From: Saccharina japonica
Taxonomy: Eukaryota; Sar; Phaeophyceae; Laminariales; Laminariaceae
Direction: 5' to 3'
DNA: 64,000 nt
Assembly (NCBI GenBank): GCA_008828725.1
Contig: MEHQ01003188.1
Location: forward strand, 338,135 to 402,134
Of this stretch, positions 54,543-64,000 are shown piece after piece (the stretch's first letter is position 1; each line of letters opens with the position of its first letter). Both the position numbers and the translations under genes were made by a program. The notes under the pieces are model-generated. The model was not told the origin of the DNA. It saw only the letters and a program-made list of their open reading frames with translations, and did not search any database.

Positions 54543-55350
54543 GGGTCCAACATCACCGGCGAATACGACCGCTCCGGCAAGTAATGGCCACCTGGGAACT
54601 GTTTTTACCCAAACAAGATGCTCGTTAAATCCGTTTTCCAAGCACAATTCGGGTGAAAACATTACTAATCACGCAGACTGCTATTGAATAGGCTTGCTTT
54701 ACTGCCTTTTCTGACTGTGGTTGCTCGTGACGGGCGCTCCACCCCCCCCCGCTCCTTATGTCCACAACCTTGAAAGAAAAACGCCGACATCGGGAACCCC
54801 AGCACAACAACCTCCACCACCACCACCGCAACGCCTCGAGACAGCAGCAGCAGCGAAACGGTCGAAAAAACGCCTTCTTCTACATCCGCAAACCCCTCCC
54901 CTTCTTCCACCGGCGGCGGCGGCAGTGGCGGTAGTGGGGTATAATCCCATCGGCCATTTTCTTATGCACCAGCAAAATCAATTCGCTAGGCTCTGGTAGA
55001 CACAAATGGTGTTATATCTTGACTCCCCTTCTGTTCTTGAGCAATGCTCCACCGTAGCAACAGCTGTCGTCGTGGCAGCTGCTGTGGTGGTGGTTGTTGT
55101 TGTGGTGGTGGGGGTGGTGGTGGCGGTGGTGGGGGCTTTTTTAACAAAAAGAAGAGAGAAAAAAAAGAAAAGGGGGGGTGGGGGGGAAGGGGGGCGCAAG
55201 GACACCATGTCGAGGAAGCGAGCGTCTGGGTTCAGACGGGTGGCGGCGGTGGAAGAGGGCGACGAAAGCGAGATGGGCGGAGGTAGTAGTGCGCCGCTTC
55301 CGGAGGAGCCGCCAAGGTTGGCACCCGTGGTGAGATTGGACAGATAGATC
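54543..55350 (+). other. Possible low-complexity exons of the EF-hand gene
   Basis: GSNITGEYDRSGK is encoded at 54543-54581. At about 54780-54940 one frame reads Ser/Thr-rich (ATPRDSSSSETVEKTPSSTS). At 55206-55330 a frame reads MSRKRASGFRRVAAVEEGDE and ends at a GTG|GTGAGA-like donor. These could be 3' exons of the EF-hand gene. Splice sites are ambiguous and no domain supports them. Confidence 0.25.
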
Positions 55351-55516
55351 ATGATCTAGATCATGATCTAGATCATGACCCAGGTCATCTACGTAGATCG
55401 TGATCTTGATCGTCACATGCCGTTGTGATACGTTGTGCAGGGTATGTACGAGTGTAAGGCGTGTGGTATTGTTTCGCACATCGGGGACAGATAGATCACG
55501 ATCTACAGGTAGATAA
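55325..55516. repeat. GATC-rich dispersed repeat
   Basis: TAGATCATGATCTAGATCAT palindromic units, TGCCGTTGTGATACGTTGTG and CAGATAGATCACGATCTAC. Confidence 0.65.
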
Positions 55517-55763
55517 TGACGAGTGCTGCGATAGAGGTAGCACTTTTGGGCGGAAACGTTTTCTCAATGATCGGGCACCTCAACCCAAACTCGTTGGACT
55601 TTCTTCCTTGTGTTGCAATCTTTTTCACGAGAGACTCAGGTCATGAACTTGTTCATTTGGTAGTGCTTTTTTTTTCCTCCAATGACTACTGCAGGTATAG
55701 AGGTATGGAGCTCCTCAAGTGAGGAGCTCAGAAAAAACAGGGCGCGCGTCTAACGTAGCATGG
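55517..55763. mobile_element. MITE family B copy
   Basis: TGACGAGTGCTGCGATAGAG and GCGCGCGTCTAACGTAGCA at the ends; GAGCTCCTCAAGTGAGGAGC inside is itself a perfect palindrome. Confidence 0.75.
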
Positions 55764-56160
55764 GCCTAATCTAGACCCTAGCTTGCCGTTATGAGATGCT
55801 GTGCAAGATACGTACAGTGTGTGAGATTGTTTCGCACATCAGGGATAGATAGATCACGATCTACTACTGTAAATAATCTAGATCATAACTTGGCCGTTAT
55901 GAGACGTTACGCGGGATATCTATATAGTACCGATCCGACCCAGGAAACATGATTCCTAGATAATGCAGATTATACGGCTCCCACTCGTCAACATGCGCTA
56001 GATCACACAGATCATACAGATCATACAGATCATACAGATCATACAGATCATACAGAGCATACAGAGCATACAGATCATACAGATCATACAGATCATACAG
56101 ATCAGGAATTTATCTGCTCTGAAATATCTAGATCATGAACTGCGGATCGGTGGTCTGTAC
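55764..56160. repeat. GATC-rich repeat and second ATCATACAG array
   Basis: Left part TTGCCGTTATGAGATGCTGT; then TTATACGGCTCCCACTCGTC; then about 11 ATCATACAG-type units at 55998-56105; then TCTGCTCTGAAATATCTAG. This is the same layout as 37944-38310 with a shorter array. Confidence 0.75.
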
Positions 56161-56603
56161 GATAAGTGGATGTTTTGCTCTCGGGGAGGGTTCACGTGGA
56201 CGATGTTTCTTTAAACTGTCGGCTCACGTGGACAATGTTCCTTTGAAAAATGTTGGCAAGGGCTCTTCGAACGAGCACGCGTGCACACATTCAGGGTCTA
56301 ACTCGCCAAAACCACGGGACTTTTCGACGGGGTCTCGCCTGGGGAAATTAAGCTTTGAACCACCCCTGTATATATAAAACAAAACGTACCCAGCGCCCAA
56401 ATTAGAGGTGTCTCTGTTAGGAGTAGGAACGGTGCTCCTCCGCTTCGAAAGGGATGCGTGGTCAACGGTCAAAGGACTAACGCCAAAAGCAACAAATGAG
56501 TACGCCTCCCCCCCTCCCCCTACTAAACGAGGCAGTTACATAGTGCTCCCATTGCTGTCTCAGGAAGTGGCCACACCAGAAATTAAATGAACTCATTGAA
56601 GCT
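56161..56603. repeat. Non-coding with family D repeat copy
   Basis: A short tandem, GGACGATGTTTCTTTAAACT and GGACAATGTTCCTTTGAAAA, lies near 56198-56250. GAACGGTGCTCCTCCGCTTC, AAGGGATGCGTGGTCAACGG and CAACAAATGAGTACGCC at 56425-56510 are family D. Confidence 0.55.
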
Positions 56604-56772
56604 GTCATCCATATGCAAGTCCGCCTCACAAGCGGTTCTTAGTAGGATGCAGCTCACCCTTCATGCGACTCGCCCAACACCTCACGGCGCTTCGCGCTTG
56701 GTGCAAGCAATGTCTTGTCTGGTCGGTGAAAACCAGACATGCTCCGTCCCGGCATTGTAGGGGTGCGAGGGC
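56604..56772 (+). repeat. Dispersed repeat family E, copy 3
   Basis: ATGCAAGTCCGCCTCACAAG, CACGGCGCTTCGCGCTTGG and GCTCCGTCCCGGCATTGTAG. Confidence 0.8.
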
Positions 56773-56849
56773 CCTAACCACCACCACCACCACCATCACC
56801 ACCACCACTGTTCCCTTCCTAACCACACCCCGCTGAAAACGACCCCCCG

Positions 56850-56986
56850 ACCAACCAGACTGAAGGCGGTGGCGGCGGTGGCGGCGGTGGCGGCGGCAGC
56901 AGCAGCAACAACAACAAGCACAGGGCGAGCAAAACCTCACGCAGTCGCGGCAGCATCAGTTCCAGCTCTCTCTCACCAACAACTAC

Positions 56987-57025
<39 letters not shown>

Positions 57026-57233
57026 AGCGGGGGAGGCCCCGGCAAGGACCAACCCACGGCAAAGCTTGCAGCCGCCTGCCTCTCAGGGGGGGCAGGACGG
57101 GCGGGAGCGCGGCGGAAGGTCGCGACAAAATCGAGGAACGATTTCTACCAGCGCCCCGGCGGAGGCGGCGGCGCGAGCGGCCGCCGCGTATGACAGCCCC
57201 CCCGCTCATGAGAGCAAACGAAAAAGCCAGCAG
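56850..57233 (+). CDS. Candidate low-complexity exon (Gly, Ser, Gln-rich)
   Basis: One frame is open through Gly and Asn/Lys runs (GSSSNNNKHRASKTSRSRGS), a Ser/Thr stretch, a ~13-residue Gln run and RQNRGTISTSAPAEAAARA to HESKRKSQQ. It ends at CAG|GTGGGT (57233). Composition and the clear donor suggest a real exon, perhaps part of the EF-hand gene tail. No domain is recognised, and the acceptor is uncertain. Confidence 0.35.
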
Positions 57234-57912
57234 GTGGGTTGCTTTGAGTTGGGTTGGATTGGGTTGGGTCGGGTTGGGTTGGGTCGGGCTGAGTTAGGTT
57301 GGGTTGGTGTTTGGTTGGGTTTGTGTTGGGTTGGGCTGGTGTTGGGTGGGGGTGCGGGAGCACATGTGTGGGTAGGTAGGCGGGTAGGTGGGTTGGTGGG
57401 TGGGTGGGTGGGAAACCCAATGAAAGCCCAAAGGAAACCCAACCCCCCTTCTCATGCTTCTGTTCCGACTTCCGGGTTTCGCAAGTCATCGACACAAACA
57501 CGTTTCTTCGATATTGTAACCCAATCGAAACCCTATTGAAACCTAACCCCCCTCTCATTCACGGTTCCGAGTTCCGAGCTTCGCAGCTTGGCGACTTTAA
57601 TAAAAAAGTTTTTTTGGAAACCCAATCCGATGGAGTAAAACACGCTTTTCTGGAATCAAATAAAAACCTGACCCGACGGCGTAAAACACGCTTCTATGGA
57701 AATCAAACGGAAACCCAACCCGACGACGTAAAACACGCTTATTTGGAAAGCTAATGGAAACCCACCCACCCACCCACCCACCCACTCTCATTCCCGGTTC
57801 CGAGTTCCGGGCTTCGCAGGTCAGCGGCATAAGCACGCCTCCGTGGAAACCCAATGGAAACCCCATGGAAACCCAACCCTCCCCTCTCATTCCCGGTTCC
57901 GACTTTTCGCAG
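57234..57912. repeat. GGGTT-rich and GGAAACCCAA-rich intron
   Basis: A GGGTTGGGTT run at 57240-57345 and GGTAGGTGGGTTGG units to 57415 are followed by scattered GGAAACCCAA words and a (CCCA)n run at 57763-57784. Three diverged ~60-80 bp units contain CTCATTCCCGGTTCCGA-like cores (57440-57905). Confidence 0.75.
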
Positions 57913-57927
57913 TTGTCGACCCCCCAG

Positions 57928-58212
57928 GGTGCCGGCCATCTCCTCAAAGGCACTGGCCGACAACATCGTCGAGATACAGGGCAGGCCGCTGCAGGAGCAG
58001 AAGCTGGTTTCCCAGCGGGTAGTCCGCGCTCTCGAAAAGAAAGCTTCCCGTTACGCGGCGGTGGAGGTGGTGGTGGTGGTGGCGGCGGTGGCGACAGCGG
58101 TGGTACCAGTGGACATCAGCCCCGCGAGTCGGCGGCTACGATCGCGATGCTCGAAAAACGCCATGTCGACAATCGCCGTCACATCGGGAGTACCCAGCAG
58201 AAACGGAAATGA
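57928..58212 (+). CDS. Candidate terminal exon with Gly run
   Basis: After CCCCCAG the frame VPAISSKALADNIVEIQGRP then LQEQKLVSQRVVRALEKKAS looks like a helical segment. A (GGT/GGC)n run follows, and a different frame continues RESAATIAMLEKRHVDNRRH to TGA at 58210-58212. The natural reading changes frame within the repeat, so the repeat length may be wrong in the assembly or the exon may be damaged. The family is not recognised. Confidence 0.35.
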   Translation, partial: GAGHLLKGTGRQHRRDTGQAAAGAEAGFPAGSPRSRKESFPLRGGGGGGGGGGGGDSGGTSGHQPRESAATIAMLEKRHVDNRRHIGSTQQKRK

Positions 58213-58464
58213 GAGTAAAAATAGGGTGTACATAGCTCTCTCTCTCGCCATCAGGAATTGAACTCGCTCTGTTGATGGGGATATTTGTTCGGTGACCGTC
58301 GTCAAACTAACATGCGAGCGGGCCGGTGGAAAAGGCATATATATAGGAGATTTATGGTTTGATTTTTGTGCTCTGTTTTTGGTTTGTCGCGCGACTGGTA
58401 AATGTAGAACAAAAAAACGTAGCATGAGTCAGGCCTAGGTGTGTATTATACTGATTACGGATTA
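58213..58464. other. Intergenic, no feature seen
   Basis: AT-rich, with no conserved frame. Confidence 0.4.
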
Positions 58465-58644
58465 CAGTAGGGGTTCCCCAGCAAGTAGGGCGGTGGTGTG
58501 CCAGAGAAATATGACCGCACTATAGAGGGAAGCCACCTTTTTCATTCCAGGTTCTGAGTGCAATTCCCCCGTCACGCCAAGCGAATTTGACCGCCTTATA
58601 TCGGGATGCCGCCTTCCTCAGACCGCAATATGGGGGGACCCCTA
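58465..58644. mobile_element. Pogo-like MITE, copy 1
   Basis: CAGTAGGGGTTCCCCAGCAA at the left and ATATGGGGGGACCCCTA at the right. The GGCGGTGGTGTGCCAGAG and GACCGCCTTATATCGGGAT interior is shared with 61618-61782. CAGTAGGGGT-type ends recall pogo/Tigger elements. Confidence 0.7.
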
Positions 58645-58694
58645 GCGTAGAATGGTGCAATACGAATTAATGGGACACCGGGTAAATCTTCAGT

Positions 58695-58975
58695 TGACGC
58701 GTGCTACGATAGAGGTACGAAGCACTTTTTGGCTGAAATCGTTTCTGGGTTACAGAACCCCTTAACCCGAAATCGACGAATTTTCATTTTTGTGTTGGAA
58801 AATGGTTTATTTTATATATTTAGGCATGGTATTTTTCAACGGGTACGAAGCATTTTTATTTTCCTTCAAAATTAGTTTTTCGGGGGTGAGGTATAGAGCT
58901 CCTCAATAAGTGACCACCCTCAGAAGGCAGAAACATGGCCTGTATGCAGGTGCACCTCTACCGTAGCAGGCGTCA
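58695..58975. mobile_element. MITE family B copy (uninterrupted reference)
   Basis: TGACGCGTGCTACGATAGAG and CTCTACCGTAGCAGGCGTCA. The intact site CCCCTTAACCCGAAATCG shows where TTAA hairpin elements entered the other copies. Confidence 0.8.
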
Positions 58976-59318
58976 GTTGTCGAGCAGATCCGTCCCAGTG
59001 ACAAAGTATTTCGACCAAAAAGTGCTACTTGTAGGTACGCGTACCCGCGCCAGTCGTCGATTCACCACTCACTGCCCAGCCTTTCACGAAGGCTTCTTGT
59101 GGCCGCGTGCACTCCGCGGAAGAAGTGTTGTACTGTAAGTTTGGGTGAGCCGATGGACAGGGAAGAGTTATCCGACCCCAACCAAATGGTCAACAGATAG
59201 TTCGAGAGCCCAAGGAAGTATGGGTATAGGACCACTGGCTGGGGCAGGAGGCCTCGACTAATCCAATACTTGACTTTAAATGACAGGTGAACGTGCACAA
59301 AAATTCTACAGTATACAG

Positions 59319-59543
59319 CAGTAGTGGTCTCTTTATAGTGCCGGTGAATTCACCTGGCATTCAAAGCAGGCGTCAAGCGAGGAAGGAGCCTCAGAAAGTT
59401 CTCAGAAAATCTCAGAAATGTCACAGATAAATGGGATTTGCCAGTGTGGCAGTGTGCGGAGTAGTTAGTGCCGGTTGCCGCTATGTATAGTGCCGGTATT
59501 GTTGGCTGGCGCATAAACCGGCACTATAGAGGGACCATTACTG
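59319..59543. mobile_element. Inverted-repeat MITE with CAGTA.GGTC ends
   Basis: CAGTAGTGGTCTCTTTATAG TGCCGGT at the left mirrors ACCGGCACTATAGAGGGACC at the right. The style matches the pogo-like ends but the interior differs. Confidence 0.7.
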
Positions 59544-59624
59544 TATTTGAACCACTCCTGACGCGTGCTGCGTTAGAGGTAGCATTTTTTTGCTGAAATT
59601 TTTCTGAACGACGGGGCTCCTTAA

Positions 59625-59834
59625 GGGCCCATATTAACGAATATAAAATAAACTCAATTTGGAAAAAATAAAATTCAAATTCGCTTTTCATTGGTCAACA
59701 CAGGCACCAGCACCAGATATTATGCCCCAAGATCCTAATCTTTGGTGCTGGTGCGTTGTGTTGACCAATGAAAAGCGGATTTGAATATATATATTTTTCA
59801 AATTGAATTTTTTCTTCTTCGTTAAAACGGGCCC
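59625..59834. mobile_element. TTAA-flanked hairpin element, copy 2
   Basis: TTAA at 59621-59624 and 59835-59838. Same ~95 bp arms as copy 1, with the loop in the orientation CCCCAAGATCC. Confidence 0.85.
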
Positions 59835-59838
59835 TTAA

Positions 59839-60049
59839 GGGCCCATATTAACGAATATAAAATAAACTCAATTTGGAAAAAAAATAAAATTCAAATCCGC
59901 TTTTCATTGGTCAACACACGCACCAGCACCAAAGATTAGGATCTTGGGGTATAATATTTGGTGCTGGTGCGTGTGTTGACCAATGAAACGCGAATTTGAA
60001 TTTTATTTTTTCCAAATTGAATTTATTTCATACTCGTTAAAACGGGCCC
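59839..60049. mobile_element. TTAA-flanked hairpin element, copy 3
   Basis: Shares the central TTAA with copy 2. The right-hand TTAA has decayed to TAAT. Its loop is inverted (GGATCTTGGGG) relative to copies 1 and 2, so it entered in the opposite direction. Confidence 0.85.
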
Positions 60050-60274
60050 TAATAACCCGAAATCATCGGAATTTCATTTCTTCTGTATCGCAAGATATCT
60101 TTCATGTTATGTTTCTATTATAATTGTTCATGGGCGTACATAATGCTGTAGCGCACTTTTATTCCCCTCCAAACTCAGTTTTTGGGCGAGGCACAGAGCT
60201 TCTCAAGTGATAAGTGACCACCCTCAGAAGGCTAAAACATGGTACATACACCTTTACCGTAGCAAACGCCTCCT

Positions 60275-60835
60275 CCTGTTTATGACACGCGCCTGGCAGC
60301 GGTCTCCTCGCCCACATCACCCAAAAAGTCGTGTGTCTGTATGCAGCGGTCCCTTATAAAATGCTCTGCAACAACAGGAAGCACAAAATGTCTGCGCTCA
60401 TCGGACAGATCATCGATCTGCACTTCCCTGATTTAGATATTTCGGTAGATGTATCCATCATCTGTATGATCTAGCTCTTGTGATGCGGAGTGGGAGCCGT
60501 ACAATCTGCACGATCTAGCAGACGTTTCGACGGTTGGATTATAAGTGCCGTACAGATCCTGCAAAATGTTTCATAACGGACGGCAGGTCAGGATTTTAAT
60601 GGTCTACGTAGATGCTGATCTGTCCGGTGTGTGGCATGTGGTCGTTCGGATCGTTCGGAGGAATGACTCTCCTCTGTACACACATGCGAAATGCATGACA
60701 CGCTATCCAGCAACGCTATATATTGTAGCTGTGAATTGAGCCGACGTAAAGCAGCAGTGTGTGTTTAAATTGTCTTCTCCCTTCTTTCTCCTCCCCCCTC
60801 CCAAGTCGTAGCTCAGATCCGGGGTCACAACGTTT
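60275..60835. other. Non-coding with GATC-rich repeat remains
   Basis: CGGACAGATCATCGATCTGC and GAGTGGGAGCCGTACAATCT at 60398-60510 are the inverted flanks of the 9 bp-array element. No gene is recognised. Confidence 0.5.
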
Positions 60836-60991
60836 TACAAGTGGCCGGGAACCTCCCGCCCCCCCCCCTTGCACAATGTCGGCGTACAAACATTCTTTCT
60901 GAGACCCATATTGTTCAATATCTCCAAAATGAATTTTCACGCTTATATTATGCAGGCGGGGGGGGGGGGGGGGGGGGGGCGCAGCCACCTC
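60836..60991. mobile_element. MITE family F, copy 2, with poly-G
   Basis: ACAAGTGGCCGGGAACCTCC with TTGCACAATGTCGGCGTA at the left and GCGCAGCCACCTCTGTG at the right, interrupted by ~20 G at 60959-60979. Confidence 0.6.
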
Positions 60992-61205
60992 TGTGTGCAG
61001 TCGGCTCTTCTCCCCCCCCCCGCCACTATACGTACGGCACGCGCCATGCATTTTCATGTCGAGAAGAGGGTTCATAACTTTCTTCCCTCGCCGACCCGCG
61101 CCTTATACCTACGCTATAATAGTAGTCGCTCTCCTCGCCAGTTGTAGTCTTTCGATTTAAAAAAAAAACTTCATACTCACTCGTATGCATGTACCAGGTA
61201 AGAGG

Positions 61206-61283
61206 TATGGAGAATCGAACCCTCGACATCAACGCCAATAATAATAGTGGGATTCGAGGCTAACCACCAGACCACTGGGGCGA
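61206..61283 (-). ncRNA. tRNA-derived sequence (pseudo-tRNA or SINE head)
   Basis: On the minus strand TGGTCTGGTGG fits the Pol III A box and GGGTTCGATTCTC the B box, ~53 bases apart. A TTAG D-loop-like stretch follows the A box. The outer bases do not pair into a 7 bp acceptor stem, so it is not a working tRNA. It is more likely a tRNA-derived SINE head or a dead tRNA. Confidence 0.45.
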
Positions 61284-61289
61284 CCGGCT

Positions 61290-62480
61290 CAGTGCGGACG
61301 GGGAAAGGGAAGAGACAAAAACAATTTCGAGCGGTCACGAGACAAGAGACAAGGACCATCAGCGACCGCAGATGCTCTTCGTCCCCCCCCCCCCCTCCCC
61401 CAGTCTCCATGGCCACCGCCTCAGCTTTTACAAACGTCGCGGCAACGCAGAGCGCTCTCAAGGCACTGGAGATGTGGTGGTTTATGGACGAGACGACGCT
61501 GTATCGAAGACAACACAGATTGTGGAGGACGAAATTACTCTTCTTCCGAGAGGGGCTAACACCGCTCTCCTCGCCACTCGATCGGGACAAGCCGCGCTGG
61601 GGCGAGACGACGCAGTACAGTAGAGGTCCGCCCAGTAAGGCGGTGGTGTGCCAGAGCAGTGTGACCGCCTAACAGAGGGAAGCCGCCTTATTCATTTCCA
61701 GGTTATGAGTGCAATTCCTCCGTCGTGTCGAGCGATTTGGACCGCCTTATATCGGGATACCGCCTTATGGGGGGACCCCTATACTTCTAGCAGCAACAGG
61801 CACTGATTGATGTGGTGGTGGAAGAGGGGGTGCAGAGACTAAACAACTCAGAGCGGTTACAAGACAAGGCAAGGAATAACAATCGCGGTGTGCGAGGTAT
61901 ATATCATGACGATGACGCAGATCAGCGAACAAAAACCTCTCGAGAGAGGAAGGAGAATACATCCAATAACTTCCTGATCGGGAGGAACCGCGCTGGGCAA
62001 GACGAAGCAGCAGGAGCAGTGCGGAGGGATGGTAGAGAGACCAAAAGCAGAAGCAGTGTGGAGGAATGGTATAGAGACCAAAAGCAGTTTCGAGCGATCA
62101 CCATTATTATTGTAGAGGCAAAAAGGACCAACAAAAAGACAGCGCATGCTGTGCCGCCGACCGCCCAGAGCACAGTAGTCCTATGTATAAAATAGTAGTA
62201 AACGAAAACCTCTCGAGAGGAAGGAGCATAAAGCACTAACCACGCTCGATCGAGAGGAGCCGCGCTGGGCGAGACGAAGCAGCAGTCGGTGCGGAGCGTG
62301 GAAGGAGAGCATACCTACACAAGTAGAGGCAAACCAGCTTGGAGCGATCACTGTTAATAGGCGACACAAGGATAAGCAAGGATGGTGGACGGGTGCTATT
62401 CATAGTTGTGGTGACGATAATGACGCAAAAAATCAGCGAACAAGAAGAAAAAACCCCCCAAAAACTCACAAGAGGAGCGA
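61290..62480 (+). repeat. Three diverged units of an unknown ~400 bp repeat
   Basis: CGATCGGGACAAGCCGCGCT (61580), CTGATCGGGAGGAACCGCGC (61976) and CGATCGAGAGGAGCCGCGCT (62247), each followed by GGGCGAGACGAAGCAGCAG or a close variant. AAAACCTCTCGAGAG occurs twice (61932, 62207). A 140-residue frame across the first unit matches nothing known. The pogo-like MITE at 61618 splits the first unit. Confidence 0.6.
61618..61782. mobile_element. Pogo-like MITE, copy 2
   Basis: CAGTAGAGGTCCGCCCAGTA at the left and CCTTATGGGGGGACCCCTAT at the right; interior as in copy 1. Confidence 0.7.
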
Positions 62481-62484
62481 AAAT

Positions 62485-63545
62485 AGCTCACTCATCAATC
62501 AAAAGAGGCGGAGCCGCGTTCATGGGCGAGAGCGAGAGAGAGAGCTCCACGATTATTGCCGGAATCGTCACAGAGCTGGAATACAGCGTGTACGACAACC
62601 TCCAGAGAAGACTCATCAAGGCCACACCGTTTGGATAGGCAGTGGTGATATAGAGATGACAGCATGAACAAAAAACAAGAACGCCCTCTGGCAGCAAAAG
62701 CGCCACTCTTTTCCCGGCGAGTTCGTTCAAACCATGATGCATCATGCGTAACCAAGAAGAAAAACATGTTTTCGTCGAATAAATTGATGATTTCGTAAAA
62801 AAAAAGGCAGCCTAGGGCGCTCCCTCGCTCCCTTGCTGCCTCGAAAACACCAGCAACCCGCCAACTCTAACTCCCGAGACACTCCCGCTAAAATGTTTGC
62901 AGCTGCTCCCAGGAAAAAAATATTTTCTTCCTCGCCCACTTAGCTGGATCTAACTAAGCACTTGCCACCTCTACTACCGTTCCCCCGGTGCTTCGCTCTG
63001 CCCTGCACCACAAAGACAAGCCAGCCAGCACCCCACAAATACCCGTCTAGTCAACCGATGAGATGTTGTACCCAACCCTACCAACGGAGCGACTCTCCCC
63101 CCCCCCCCCCCCCCCCCCCCCCCCAACGCGCCGTACGCACATGAAGTACACACATCTGACCGAGAATTGTCGGGGATTAATTTCTTGCATGCTCATATCA
63201 TTCCGCGAACCCTCTAACGCTCCGCCCCGTCCCCGCCCATACCAGATAATAATTAGACCTCTGCGTACTATAGTCATTCCGCGCCTCCTCTTGCCCCCCC
63301 CTCAAAAGTACCAGAAAATTGGATCACAGGAGTATTGATCTCATTCCACGATTTCACGCACCCTCCCCCCCCCCGCCGCCGCCTCCAACCTCCACCAACA
63401 CGGAGATTGGGTGCTTGACCGTCTATCACGACATACACATACACCTGCTTTTCTCCATAAGCTATACTCGAAACGTCATGCCTGAACTCATACGTGGTCG
63501 TCATAATCTGCAGAGCCGAAAACACATCGGTCAATCGTTGCCCGT
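62485..63545. other. Region without recognisable gene
   Basis: Short GC-rich and AT-rich patches only. Poly-C runs at 63098-63124 and 63366-63377. Confidence 0.5.
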
Positions 63546-63549
63546 GTAT

Positions 63550-63860
63550 ATACGATAATTCCGTAACACCCTCCTCTTTCTCTCCTTTCGCAAAAAAAAA
63601 ACGCCGAGAATAATCTCGTAATAACCTCCCCTCCTTCTCTCTCCTTCGTCCCCCCCCAAAAAAAATGAGTACGATAATCCCGTAAAACCATCCCTCTCCT
63701 TCGCCAAAGAAAAAAAAATCGGTACGTATAATAATCCCGTGACAACCCTCTCTCCTTCACCAAAACAACGCCAAAAAAACACCGAGTATAATCCCGTAAC
63801 ACTCTCTCTCCTTTGCAAAAAAAAAAACACCGAGCATAATCACGTAACAAACCCTCCCTC
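63550..63860 (+). repeat. ~60 bp minisatellite, five diverged units
   Basis: Each unit reads ATAATCCCGTAACA, a CCTCTCTCC-type pyrimidine stretch, TTCGCC/TTTGC, an A-run and CACCGAG. Units begin near 63556, 63610, 63673, 63730 and 63788. The array ends near 63860 with TAATCACGTAACA. Confidence 0.8.
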
Positions 63861-64000
63861 TCTCTTACTTCACGAAACTAAAAACTAAAAAACAAACAAC
63901 GAAAACTATTACGAACTGCTGTAGCCTCTACAGGCACAAAACCTATAACTCTGGACGGAAATATAAGGGCCGTTTGGGTCTCCATTTCAACACTGAAACG

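Larger units (their letters stand above)
59559..60270. mobile_element. MITE family B copy carrying two tandem TTAA hairpin elements
   Basis: TGACGCGTGCTGCGTTAGAG and CCTTTACCGTAGCAAACGCC at the ends. The body is split at GGGGCTCCTTAA by the elements at 59625-59834 and 59839-60049, then resumes with ACCCGAAATCATCGG. Confidence 0.8.

Noticed and set aside
61411-61672. Open frame starting MATASAFTNVAATQSALKAL
   Set aside because: It lies in a three-unit dispersed repeat, is cut by a pogo-like MITE and matches no family.

Overview
The window looks like nuclear DNA of a multicellular stramenopile, most probably a brown alga. The evidence is a few conserved eukaryotic genes broken into short GT-AG exons by long introns, coding runs of GGC/GCC/CAG, an ankyrin gene family, a flagellar-type gene piece (SPEF1), TTAGGG interstitial repeats, and a very high load of short transposons and microsatellites. 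The species is inferred; no rRNA, organellar or marker gene was found.

Left part (1-22 kb): two direct copies of an ~850 bp dispersed repeat (16-870 and 16360-17188), a degraded tyrosine-recombinase retroelement with split direct repeats (2709-8641) flanked by a perfect 45 bp duplication, and two paralogous minus-strand ankyrin genes (8940-10129 and 19120-20381) whose last visible exon ends at the same conserved splice donor. A decayed 3'-5' exonuclease-like fragment and a 470 bp inverted-repeat element lie between them.

Middle (22.4-32.7 kb, plus strand): an eight-exon FAN1 homologue (Fanconi-associated nuclease, VRR-NUC family). Exon phases fit throughout, but two catalytic motifs are not visible in the model and exon 8 has a reading-frame conflict.

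Right part (36.7-58.2 kb, plus strand): an EF-hand (calcineurin-B/calaxin-like) gene with at least seven phase-compatible exons. Its 7.5 kb intron 5 holds a first exon of SPEF1 (plus strand), the start of an unknown coiled-coil gene (minus strand), a DHHC palmitoyltransferase exon (minus strand) and three near-identical copies of a non-LTR-like retroelement. Intron 6 starts with a tandem array that repeats the exon end and its splice donor. Intergenic and intronic space is packed with at least seven families of short inverted-repeat elements, often nested, plus 5-, 9-, 10-, 31-, ~60-, ~110- and ~230-bp tandem repeats.

The genes do not form a pathway or operon. FAN1 would act in DNA crosslink repair in the nucleus, the EF-hand and SPEF1 pieces suggest calcium/flagellar biology, and the ankyrin genes are a lineage-specific family of unknown role. 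All exon calls and family assignments are by eye.
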